Source of the DNA: Flectonema sp. DT1601
Taxonomy: Eukaryota; Euglenozoa; Diplonemea; Diplonemida; Diplonemidae
Assembly: GCA_964019425.1 (NCBI GenBank)
Contig: OZ025822.1
Coordinates: 682,001 to 746,000 of the forward strand
DNA length: 64,000 bases
Reading direction: 5' to 3'
Shown: piece after piece, positions 21,280 to 30,800 of the stretch
Layout: every line of letters begins with the position of its first letter
Numbering within the stretch: the first letter of the stretch is position 1
The notes under the pieces: generated by a model
What the model saw: the letters and a program-made list of their open reading frames with translations, nothing else
Databases searched by the model: none
Told to the model about the DNA's origin: nothing
Translations under genes and position numbers: made by a program

Positions 21280-22935
21280 CTAAGCTTTATTATATAAAAC
21301 ATGAATTCTCGTATTTCTGGGTAATCGTGGTTTGGCTCGAGTATATCCCGTCGATAAGACGCCAAGTAGGAAGAGTGAAAACTCATTGTCAACTTTAAAA
21401 GTGTGGATGTGTTCGCCACTATTATTATCGACATGTTCACAACTAGCACCAGTAATACGAAGGGGTGCCTTCAGTTCATTCGAAAGGTCAGCGTGAATCC
21501 GACGAAGCCTGTCAGTGTTCGATACTTTGTCGAAATTCTTACAAATCTCACAATCCTCAACAGGTATATTTGAAGGTTTAATAATTTTTTTTCTCTTTGA
21601 CTCACTCTGAGCTGATACTTCGTCTGAAGTGTCGCTAGTAATTGGTGTGTTTCCAGTTGGTTTTGTGGAAGCTGATGTTTTTATTTTTTCAACCTCTGAA
21701 TCCGAATCAAGTATCAAATGTAAAACCGAATTAACTGAATGAGGAACTGTTGCGTTCTGATTGTCAAGTCTAACGAAGTCCACTTCGTCAGATTCGTTGG
21801 AATAATCAAACTGATCATCGAATGATAAAAGGATTGAGTTCAGTGCTGACATCGAATACGGGAAATCTGATTCTGACGACCCTGGAAGTTTACCAGTCTC
21901 AGTCTCACCATTACTATTTTTATTCTCAGGATTGCTGTTTGATCGTTTCTTTCCTCTTTTCTTCTTTCTAACTCCACCCACTACTGCCAGTGTGATTCCC
22001 AACACTACGAGTCCCATGATTATCGGCCACGCCCAATTAGGTGGTCCTTCAACACTTGACTTGTCTTCAGACAAGACTGACCCAAATGAATAAGTTTCCG
22101 ACACTGTAATCGGAACCTTATCAGGTACAGGATCGTTATTGTTAGGAGTAATAAGTGATCCTGGTATGGGAAACCATTTTGGTTGAATTTTCCATTTAAA
22201 TAAAGTTTTACGACCATAATCACATCCAGTTGTCATTTTTTCAACATCGACTACCCAAATGCAAGGTAATCCTGAGGGGTATTTCGACATGAAAACAGTA
22301 TCAGTTAACCACTTACCAAGTCCAACCTCCACTCCATCGTGAATAACTAAACCACTCGTAGTAACCCGAGTTATAATGTTAGAGTTGGGAGTGGGACCGA
22401 TTTCTCCGAAATCTGCTCCGGTAAAGAATAATTGTAATGATTTATAATCAAGGTCTCTAACAGGTATAGAACATGTCAGAGGGAGTAGAGTATTACATTG
22501 TTCAGCTACTGTGATATTAGTTCTTATTGATAGACAAGTCTTTCGAATTGATTCGTTGAATGCAGGAAGTTTTACAACGTCACGAGTCTTACCAAAAGAA
22601 ACACCATTCGAGTATTTGAGATCGCTTTCGATTAGTCGGAGTCCAAACCATGAATGTGAATACCTCGATGTTCCTAACGCTTCCCATAATAATTTCATTG
22701 ACTGATGTGACTCGACTGTTGCTAAGTGTCCACCAACATCTCGACAGTGAACCTCGCTTTGAAACCAACTTTTCTTAGCCGATCTTCCGTAAAATTTCAT
22801 ACAACGAATAACGTTTTCATCATCTTTCATTACATGCCACGAATTAGGACACATGTTGTTGGTTAGAGATGCTGCGAATTGGATCAAAGCAGCCCCAATA
22901 GTGATATACACAATTAGGGTTCTCATTATTCGCAT
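21280..22935 (-). CDS. C-type-lectin membrane receptor B, 551 aa, paralogue of receptor A
   Basis: Same architecture and order as the protein at 18382-19932. The signal peptide is TLIVYITIGAALIQFAAS; starts at MRIMRT or at the second Met are both possible. The C-type-lectin-like domain shows CPNSWHVM, VHCRDVGGHLATVESHQS, SWFGLRLIE and CNTLLPLTCSIP. The shared second ectodomain is FTGADFGEIGP ... CIWVVDVEKMTTGCDYG. The membrane span is WAWPIIMGLVVLGITLAVVGG, followed by KKKRGKKR. The cytosolic linker is longer and more acidic than in receptor A. The C-terminal module is conserved (CEICKNF, LSNELKAPLRITGASCEH, HIHTFKVDNEF, LGVLSTGYTRAKPRLPRNTR), closer to A than the lectin domains are. Tandem duplication on the same strand, 1.3 kb apart. 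A duplicated receptor pair of this kind suggests diversification for ligand or partner recognition. Confidence 0.75.
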   Translation of the reverse strand: MRIMRTLIVYITIGAALIQFAASLTNNMCPNSWHVMKDDENVIRCMKFYGRSAKKSWFQSEVHCRDVGGHLATVESHQSMKLLWEALGTSRYSHSWFGLRLIESDLKYSNGVSFGKTRDVVKLPAFNESIRKTCLSIRTNITVAEQCNTLLPLTCSIPVRDLDYKSLQLFFTGADFGEIGPTPNSNIITRVTTSGLVIHDGVEVGLGKWLTDTVFMSKYPSGLPCIWVVDVEKMTTGCDYGRKTLFKWKIQPKWFPIPGSLITPNNNDPVPDKVPITVSETYSFGSVLSEDKSSVEGPPNWAWPIIMGLVVLGITLAVVGGVRKKKRGKKRSNSNPENKNSNGETETGKLPGSSESDFPYSMSALNSILLSFDDQFDYSNESDEVDFVRLDNQNATVPHSVNSVLHLILDSDSEVEKIKTSASTKPTGNTPITSDTSDEVSAQSESKRKKIIKPSNIPVEDCEICKNFDKVSNTDRLRRIHADLSNELKAPLRITGASCEHVDNNSGEHIHTFKVDNEFSLFLLGVLSTGYTRAKPRLPRNTRIHVLYNKA

Positions 22936-23435
22936 CGCCTGTTTAGAGAAGTTAGCTTCATTGTCAAGCAGGTCTGCTTCTATTTTAACATAATAAAAAC
23001 ATTCCTTTTTCTTTATAACTTTTTTTTTTTTTTTTTTTTAAAAATATTTTCTCATTGTACAGCCACGGAGTCAGAAACTAATCAGATGACTCTATTTTTT
23101 TATTTTTTTTTTTTAAAGGTGATGGGTAGTCAATTTGACGCCCTACCAAAGTCCAAACTAAACATAACGAAAATAGCTAATAATAAGTAACCTAATGCTG
23201 TACATACAATTCTATTTCCAGCACTCAAAAAAAAGGGGGGAAAAAAAAACACTTTTATTAAAATTCTCTATTTATTATAACCACTAAGGCATAATGGTAG
23301 AAAGTGTTGAGAGAATGAAAAAAAAAGTCATTTTCTTTCTTTCTTTTTTTTTTTTTTTTTAAACAAAACACACCAATTTTTTTTTTTTATCATTCTAGTA
23401 GTTGTTTTGGTTGATTCTATTTTGAAAATAAATTT
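22936..23435. other. Intergenic, no gene seen
   Basis: A/T-rich spacer with T runs near 23021-23039 and 23347-23360. Nothing supported. Confidence 0.5.
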
Positions 23436-24743
23436 TCATTTCTTCCTCGGTGATCTCGGCGATGAAGGGGATTTTTTTTTTGTAGACTGTTGCTCCGATA
23501 GGAGAACAATGATTGATTTTAATATCTGAGCTGTTTGTTTTCCATCAAACGGAGACAACTCTCCATTCTGAGATTCGGCTGCCTTGACAGCAGCCTCATC
23601 AACAATACGAAGAAGTTTTTTATGAGCATCAGTTTTAAGACAATTTTTTGGAGGAGAACGGAGCATTGCATTCATCTGACTTCGAAGGAAACGTTGTTCA
23701 GATGAGATTTGGAGTAATCGAATCATTTGATCACAATCAGAATCGAAATTTAAATCTTTCGGCTTCAACACAGCCTCATCCTCAACGACAACCGGACTAT
23801 CCTTTCCAGGAACAGCCCTAGACCTTCTTCTATCAGTAAATATACAATCAAATACAACTGATCTGTCTATTTGATCAGGTGGTACCTTAGCTAGTAAGTG
23901 CTCATGCCAAAGTTCAAATTTCCAAAGAATTTGACCATCTGTCGTCCTCGCCTCAAATGGAAACGGTTGGCCGTTTAAATACATATCCAACTGTAACGTG
24001 TTCAGTGGAATTTTCGCTGTAAAATCCAAGAAACACAACTTATCACTGTGAAAACCGAATGTGTAGATCTTGTTAGTTTCAAAGAATCTTTGTTTACGTT
24101 CGTTTTCATTCTTTAAAGTGGTTCTCCGTTGTTTTCTGTCTGTGAATAACTCCTCAGGAGGTTCACCTCCAAGAATAGGATGCGGTGATCGTCCCTTCTC
24201 TGTGCAGGATAAAGCATCACACGCAGTACAAAGATAATTTCGAACAAATGGTTTTTCACAGCCAATGTCAGCTTCAAGTCCCGGTTGGATCACTTTTATC
24301 GTCGCCAGAGCAGCCTTGGTTGCCGCTCTTGCGAAAAAACCAATATCCAAAGGACGCTTGCACTCAAACATCGATTTTACATCATTGTAGTTTAGTCTTT
24401 TTTTAAAGGTACCCTGAACAACGAATACCATCTGTCGTTTCTTAGAAGCGTACGGTCCACCATTTGCCCAAGGGTCTCTCGCAGAGTGTGGAGCTCCTTT
24501 TACGCGAAACACGACCTCACCTTCAAACAGTTTGGTCTCAAAGGGCATTGGCCTTGCTGGATTCAAAGGGATGTACATCCCTCCTTCACATTTCATAGCA
24601 ACATCACTTGCTACTCTGAATAACATGCATTTTTGAGGCCAAGTTGCAGCTGGGGGAACTCCTCTACCGTGAACTTTAAACACAGGCCTATTAAGTGACA
24701 TAGTTCTCACAAGAGAGGGTTCCAATGCTGGATCTTCCTCCAT
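23436..24743 (-). CDS. DUF1769-family protein, 435 aa
   Basis: Conserved eukaryotic family of unknown function. The hallmark stretches are present and in order: QMVFVVQGTFKKRLNYNDVK, PLDIGFFARAATKAALATIK, IQPGLEADIGCEKPFVRNYL, then KIYTFGFHSDKLCFLDFTAK and IPLNTLQLDMYLNGQPFPF. These match the lipid-binding-like beta-rich core of the family at ~75-290. The N-terminal 70 residues and the C-terminal 130 (basic, S/P/K-rich end SPSSPRSPRKK) are lineage-specific. No signal peptide or membrane span. It is a single exon whose start is the first ATG after a stop-rich spacer. The family assignment rests on my recognition of the pattern. Confidence 0.7.
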   Translation of the reverse strand: MEEDPALEPSLVRTMSLNRPVFKVHGRGVPPAATWPQKCMLFRVASDVAMKCEGGMYIPLNPARPMPFETKLFEGEVVFRVKGAPHSARDPWANGGPYASKKRQMVFVVQGTFKKRLNYNDVKSMFECKRPLDIGFFARAATKAALATIKVIQPGLEADIGCEKPFVRNYLCTACDALSCTEKGRSPHPILGGEPPEELFTDRKQRRTTLKNENERKQRFFETNKIYTFGFHSDKLCFLDFTAKIPLNTLQLDMYLNGQPFPFEARTTDGQILWKFELWHEHLLAKVPPDQIDRSVVFDCIFTDRRRSRAVPGKDSPVVVEDEAVLKPKDLNFDSDCDQMIRLLQISSEQRFLRSQMNAMLRSPPKNCLKTDAHKKLLRIVDEAAVKAAESQNGELSPFDGKQTAQILKSIIVLLSEQQSTKKKSPSSPRSPRKK

Positions 24744-25082
24744 TTTTTATTTGTGTGGAGGAGAGGGAGGGAACCCTATTAAAGTGAAACTAAGTAACGA
24801 CTGGTTGGAAGCAATAAACAAATATTGCGACTACATAAAATGCTGCAATTCGCATACATGACTCAGCCTTTTAGGTAAATTAACATAGGGCGGTCTGAAC
24901 AATTCATTACTGAGATAATTGGCGGGATGTGAGGGTTGAGGGTGTTATGGATACGTGTAAATAAAGTGATAACACCAATATTTAAAAAAATATATAAAAA
25001 AAAAAAAAAAATTTACAATTCACAGCAGACCGCGTAAACAAAGTACATGAACGAAAAAAGTATTTTTTTTTTTTTTTGCACC
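24744..25082. other. Intergenic, no gene seen
   Basis: Spacer upstream of the DUF1769 gene. On the coding strand a pyrimidine stretch (CCCTCCCTCTCCTCC) lies just ahead of the start codon. Nothing else recognised. Confidence 0.45.
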
Positions 25083-25187
25083 AACGAAGTCGGAGAAGAA
25101 ACTATTCAGATTAACAGTCGTTTACCAAAAGGTTGCGCTACCGAGAGGGAGGTTCTTTAGTCTGAAATAGTGTCTTCTCTCCGACTT
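25083..25187. mobile_element. Short palindromic MITE, copy 3
   Basis: About 105 bp with long inverted ends, AAGTCGGAGAAGAAACT plus ATTCAGA at the left, and TCTGAAATAGTGTCTTC plus CCGACTT at the right. Same family as 4345-4440 and 9181-9315. It is immediately followed by a long poly-A run. Confidence 0.65.
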
Positions 25188-25298
25188 CAAAAAAAAAAAA
25201 AAAAAAAAAAAAAAAAACGACAATACGAACAATATGGTAATATTGTTTTAAAAAGCAAAAAAAAAAAAAGAAAAACGAAGAAAAAAAACGACCAAATA

Positions 25299-25616
25299 TC
25301 AAAGCCACTTCGTCCTCTTTCTAGCGAAGGAAGAAGGTCCCATAACTTTACTATCAAAGGATTGGTTGAAGGACTCGGGTTCTTTTTTTTTAATTGCACC
25401 ACTGCGATTGCCCAACCCGATGGGGTGATTCTTCGATTTTAATACAGAGCTGTTTTCTACCATGGCTCGCGCAGCCTCTTCGTTTCCATGAACCATGTAT
25501 CCGTATGTTTCATTCCAGCTTTTTGCCGCATGTAATTCATTGGCAACTCTCACTCTCCATAACTTATCGACGTCAACAGGAGTTACTTGTAGTACCGTGA
25601 CAGGAGCCGTTGGCAT
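25299..25616 (-). CDS. Small protein, 105 aa; faint likeness to ciliary microtubule inner proteins
   Basis: The N-terminal half has ordinary amino-acid composition: VDVDKLWRVRVANELHAAKS followed by WNETYGYMVHGNEEAARA. The spacing of W-x-x-R, E, A, W and YG(F/Y) recalls the CIMIP1/C20orf85 pattern (IWKYRLKAESEARQNW..NWGFL), axonemal proteins inside doublet microtubules. If true, the cell is flagellated. The C-terminal part ends at KRTKWL. The frame is on the same strand as its neighbours. The likeness covers about 30 residues only, so function is a guess. A diverged second copy of the 5' end lies at 25747-25830. Confidence 0.5.
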   Translation of the reverse strand: MPTAPVTVLQVTPVDVDKLWRVRVANELHAAKSWNETYGYMVHGNEEAARAMVENSSVLKSKNHPIGLGNRSGAIKKKEPESFNQSFDSKVMGPSSFARKRTKWL

Positions 25617-25830
25617 ATCTTCTCGTTTCGATGAAAGGATTCCTTTGTTTTTTTTAAAAGAAAATTATTTAACAAAAAGAATTGGCTTTATCTTAAACTA
25701 TACAGAAAATAGTAATACAACACTGTGATGTTTTGTTTCACGAAACTTGTAGTGCCGTGACAGGAGCATATCTTCTCGTTTCGATGAAAGGATTCCCTTG
25801 TTTTGAAAATAATTATTTAACATAAATAAC
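25591..25830. repeat. Partial duplication of the small gene's 5' end around a solo retroelement repeat
   Basis: The stretch 25591-25666 recurs at 25747-25830 (shared CTTCTCGTTTCGATGAAAGG and CCGTGACAGGAG, with a small internal deletion). Between the copies, 25677-25746 is an A-type terminal repeat of the VIPER/Ngaro-like element (AACTATACAGAAAATA, then TTTCACGAAAC). The order is gene 5' end, solo repeat, second 5' end fragment. Confidence 0.7.
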
Positions 25831-26152
25831 AAAAAATCGAAAAAAGTAAGCAAAAATCTTTTTTTTTTTTTTCACTAAACTTCATTTTTTTTAATTCTGT
25901 TGTAGAGAAATACAATATAAGATTTATTTAAAAAAAAAAAAAAATTTGACCTGATTTTTTTTTCTTGATAATTACTATGATACGAAATACAAATCGAGTA
26001 CGAAAATGACATGGAAATCAACATGAATTAAAAGTAAACTATACCATATAAACTAAAACAGTAGCAAAAAAAAATTACATCAAAGTTATATGAACATACT
26101 GCCATGTCCTCAAATTCCCAGATATAAACAAAATATAATAAGGCACACATTA
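25831..26152. other. Intergenic, no gene seen
   Basis: A/T-rich spacer between the duplicated fragment and the UTP18 stop codon, with T and A tracts at 25860-25872 and 25930-25944. Confidence 0.5.
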
Positions 26153-27515
26153 CTAAATATCTGGGTAGTAGTTTAGACGGAAGAGAAGTGCCTTACCGCG
26201 ATCGTTACCTGTTTTTTGATGTTTTTTTCAGACTTTTGTACATGTGTAGCTTAGTGAATAAACAATACATACCAAGACAAAGCAACCCAGATGACGGTGA
26301 GAATCCACAACAAACAGGTTTGCGATACTGCCGTCCCGGACGAGGGAAGTTAGAGAACACAGTTTGTGAAGGGACGTGTACTAATCTAAAGGCATTCTTT
26401 TTTTTTTGAGATCCGATACACAAAACATCACCGGTTGAGTTAAATGATGAAAATGATACCTCCGTAGTGAGGGACATGATACTTTTTTGAGGTGCTGGGG
26501 GTTCGTCAAGTGGACCACCCGACCAAACCTTTGGCATATTATATACGTTAACAACACCAGAACTAGAACCTACCGCATAATGATTATCTGAGACACCCAA
26601 CGATGTCGATAAAAGTGATCCAGCATCCTGATGAATCTTTAGTGGTCGTCTTGTACGAATGTCCCAAACGTAAACCTTACTACCTCCAATAGTAAATAAC
26701 TGATTGTCATTTGTTGGATGAAATGCTGAAGCAGAACAAGGACCATCACCCTTCAATGAATAAATGACCTGGTGAGTTGCAAGTGAGACAACATGAGAAG
26801 AACCAGTATGACTACTAAAACAAACTTGATTAGCGTAAGGAGAGAACGTAAAGACGTTGTGGTTTCTCTCCGATGCGTTAAAGCCATTCACCATTGTAAT
26901 CGCACTCTTTTCAACATCAACCAGAGCGTACCGAGGTCGTGATGCTCCGCACAGAATAAGATTACCAGCTGGTGAAAACTTTGCATTTCTCAAAGGGAAA
27001 TCATCAAATTTCACAGTTTGAAGTTTTGAACTTCCATTGTTGTCGACCTGAAAAAGTCTGAGACGATGATCTGGTGATGCTGTTAACATAACTGTTGGAT
27101 TGCGTAAGTTGAAATCAACAGCGTTAACAGAAGCCTCACTGTATTCAGAACGATTAGCATCTCTAAGTGATTGGTATGCTATTGTCCCATGAGGTATCGA
27201 CTTGGAACGATCAATCACGTGGTCGGTACGCTTTTGGTAGACGTCTTCTTCAGAAATATCCGAATCAGCATCGGATTCGTTTTCTTTATCATTTTCAGTA
27301 CGATCAGCAACAGCTGCCCATTCTGGTTTAGTAACCTGTTGTGGAGCTATTTCTCCATTGTCTTCATCATCAATCCAAAGTCTTCCTCCACTAACTGCAG
27401 GTGGCGTTGGGTCTTCACTTTCTGCAGAACTCTCGTCTTCAATCGGAACAGGCTCTTCCTCTACTTTTCGTTTCTTAACCTGAACCCTTCTCCTAACAAC
27501 TCTTTTTACGACCAT
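26153..27515 (-). CDS. UTP18, WD40 component of the small-subunit processome, 2 exons, ~432 aa
   Basis: Nucleolar U3 snoRNP/SSU processome protein required for 18S rRNA maturation. The N-terminus is basic then acidic (KRVVRRRVQVKKRK, followed by E/S/D stretches), as in Utp18. WD40 repeats run from ~130: AVDFNLRNPTVMLTASPDHRLRLF, NAKFSPAGNLILCGASRPRY, FTFSPYANQVCFSS, SASAFHPTNDNQLFTIGGSKVYVWDIR, CGFSPSSGLLCLG. I add a second exon. The first ends at 26273, a 64-nt intron (GTATGT...CAG, 26272-26209) follows, and exon 2 (26208-26153) encodes NDRGKALLFRLNYYPDI. This restores the C-terminal motif LGNDRGKALL(Y/F), a Utp18 hallmark. Without splicing the frame runs into unrelated sequence. Upstream of the ATG a long C/T tract ends in a TAG. 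Confidence 0.85.
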
Positions 27516-27826
27516 AGTTTAAATATTGACTTTGAAAATAATTTATAAAGATTTCCTCTCACGGAGAGACAGCAATCACAGCAATCACAACAATCAGAGG
27601 ATCTACTAGAGTTGTAATAAACATGAAGGTTTTATAAAGTCCAAGAAAAGAAAAAAAGAAGGAAAAAAAAGGGGAAAAAAACCAATTACAGTAAAAACTC
27701 ATAACACAACATAGTTGGATACAGGCAGAGAGAGGTCTACAGCGACACTCCAATAACAAAACATAAGAAAAGTAACTTTAAATTTAGAAAAAGAGAAAGA
27801 AATCAAAGTGAGATCAAAACCCGGTC
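27516..27826. other. Intergenic; pyrimidine tract and AG ahead of UTP18
   Basis: On the coding (minus) strand the stretch 27690-27645 is almost pure pyrimidine (CCCCTTTTTTTTCC, then TTCTTTTTTTC), followed by a TAG about 80 nt before the start codon. This is the layout of a trans-splice acceptor, but it could equally be a cis-intron acceptor in the 5' untranslated region or chance. No gene. Confidence 0.4.
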
Positions 27827-30800
27827 CTATGCCTGACTCCTTCCGGGAGTCATTCCGTGTCTACGAATAGATTTTCCAGGTGTGGTCATGTCAATCAGAG
27901 CTGGAGTTGCTCTCAGGATACGTCTAAGTGGAACATTGTTTCTTAGTTTCCAATAAGACCGGCACATCAACAACAGCGAATTCGATTCCGTTAGTTGATC
28001 TTGTTGAGACTGCAAACAATCATCGTAATAATTGTTAGTCGCTGAAAGCGTTTTTTTTAACAAAGAAAGCTGCCCTAAATGAACACATCCACGATATGAC
28101 ACAAACCACTTCCACCAATACACTATTAAGATTCGATGATCAGATTCTGGTAAAAGTTTCCGAAGCTTTGTACGTATCAAACAATTTTTTTGTAATGCAG
28201 AAAATGATTTTGTACGTAAGTATTTGTTATACCTAGCAACCACAACATCGTACACCCTATTTTTTAGGACGAGATTAGCAGCCGTTCGCCGACGTTTTCT
28301 ATAAAACCGAACCCACAGATGGTATTTTAAAGCTAGTCTTCTAATGAATGATCTCTCACAGAGCCTGTCAATCTTTTTTACTGCAAATTTTCGATCAGAA
28401 ACTGCCCTTTTCCAATTTTCTAAAATTTGAATCTTGCGAATTAATTGCAAACGATGACGCCTTCCAATAATAATTTCGAATTTTCTAAAATACGCAGCCA
28501 ACATTCTCCGCAAAGATGATATTTCTAAGTTCGCTATTTTCCCAGCGAGCTCTCTTCGAATTTGAATCGACTGCTCTCTATGTGCTACCAACTTGTTATA
28601 ATTTTGTTGTAAACAAGACTCAATTCGTAGTCCATGCATCTTAGCCGTCTGGTAAGATAATGTTCGAAGTCGCTTTGCGTTCATTGAGAATGCGAACCAA
28701 ACTTGAAGTCGCTTCTCAACTAAAATAATGTTGTTGTTAATATGACATCTCTGAGCTAGTCTTGTTAAGTTTTGTTTTTCAACGGTGAATCTCAACAGCT
28801 GATGATATTTGTTTTTTAACATCAGAGCAGTTGCTTTTTTCGAACGGCTGTACTTCTTCACCATCATAAAATAGTACCTAGCTATCACTTCCTTCTGCAA
28901 AACCGCCACCAACACCGAGCTGGTTCGCAACAGCTGCTTCACAACACCGAATTCTTTAATTTTCCCAAAGTATTTCTTAAGCATTATAACTGATAAGTCC
29001 TTTTTCATCAATAATGATGCATTGTCACGCATCCAGTTCAATTCCCGATCAATTCCTTTTTTTTTTCGAATCTGAAGATACAAGACCCATGTACTGTAAT
29101 ACTTTCTCTTAAATGTCTCTTCAGCATGCATTTCTGAACGGAGAGAGGCGGAGGTTTGATATTTCCAAGCTTGGAATATTTGTTTTATTTTTGACATGTC
29201 AGATGTCCTTCTTAAGGTTCTGAGAATTTTTTTCGAAGCATTTCGATAAGATGATGCCATCTTAGTCATGGTGTCTTCACTCTTTTCTATTTTTAGTTTG
29301 TCTGATTGAAACACTCGATAGCTCAACAATTTCATAAAATAGACTCGAAGTAGAAAATGACGAACTTGACGACAGCTTAGATCCCCAAAGTGAATCTGTT
29401 GATGCCGCAGTAACCTCTTTGTTTTCGATATTTGTTTGTATCCCTTGAGATCTGAATAGCATCCCAACAGCTTTAATTTGTTTTGGTGTTGCCATAATAT
29501 CTCACAACGCTGATTTAGATACCTTTGGTGAATACATCTTCGTGCGTACAGTAACAGTTTTGTATAAAACTTATATCGAAATTGAGTACATTGTGTTGCC
29601 AACATCTGAGATGACATTTTTATTTTCACAATTCCTATCTTCTCTTCACTTGTGCGTGTGCGGATTGCGAACTTCCATCTACTGAAGAAGACTGACATGA
29701 TGTGGGTTGTATTGCAACGGTGTTGAAGTTCTGAAAAACGTGTTTGCACAACTCTCGTAGAGCCAACAAGACAACGAGTTGTCTGCTGAACAATAGAAAA
29801 ACAGCGAAGCTTAGCAAAGAAACGCTGTCTTAAATGAAAAGTAGCATTCCTCTCCATCATATTTCTCACATTCGGTTGAACAACAAAGGCTGGGACAGGG
29901 GGGTTTATCAAAACAGGAGTTGTCACATCCGGTATTTGTAAACTCTTTAACAAGCAATAGTACCTTAGTAGGATTGCTTTATTGTTTACTGCTGCTAAAG
30001 AAAGTGCAATTCTACTTCGGTATCGTTTGGTACACCACTTGTTAAAGTATTTGAGAAGCAGCTTAACAGAACTAACCTGAAGAAGTATTCGTAAAGATGT
30101 GTCTTTTACTGTTAAAAGGTTTTGAAAATGGCTTTCATTAGGTCTGACTACAGGTTCTATAACTTCAACGTATTCATCATCTCCACATTGTCTTGTTGAA
30201 ATAGAGACAGCAAATTCAACTGGAGAGGTACACGCGTCTACCGCTGTTGCATATTGTGAAGTAAAGATCCTCATTGGTGAAGTAGTTATGTCTTGACCAG
30301 TAACACTCATCGGAGATGTGTTGATGTCTCGTTCATTATATTCAAACACTGGTGGACTTGTAGCAATTTCCACACAACGCACACTCAAAGGAGATGTGCT
30401 CGTATCCCTAATATGACTGGAACCTATTGGTGATGTACTCACGTCTTGACCTTCAAATATCTGTGGACTTGTAGCAACAGCTGCAGTGGGTATCCTCATA
30501 GGTGATGTAGGTCGGTCCTGCTTGATTTTGGAGTGCCTAGTAGGGTCTAAGTCAAGAGGAGGAGGGACCATAGAAACCCTTGGAACTGCCTTCGCAGGAG
30601 ACACCGTTGTCTGAGGATCACTTTTCAAAAAGTTTTCCCAAACATGAACTTGTTGTTGCTGTGATGTCTCAACTTGCATCGCTTCTTGACTGACAGTGAT
30701 CGCACCTCGTTTTGTGTCACTCACGCGATACTTCAAAACATCGCTCATCTCACGAACAGGTGGAACAGGTGATGATACCAAACTCACATGAGATCTAATT

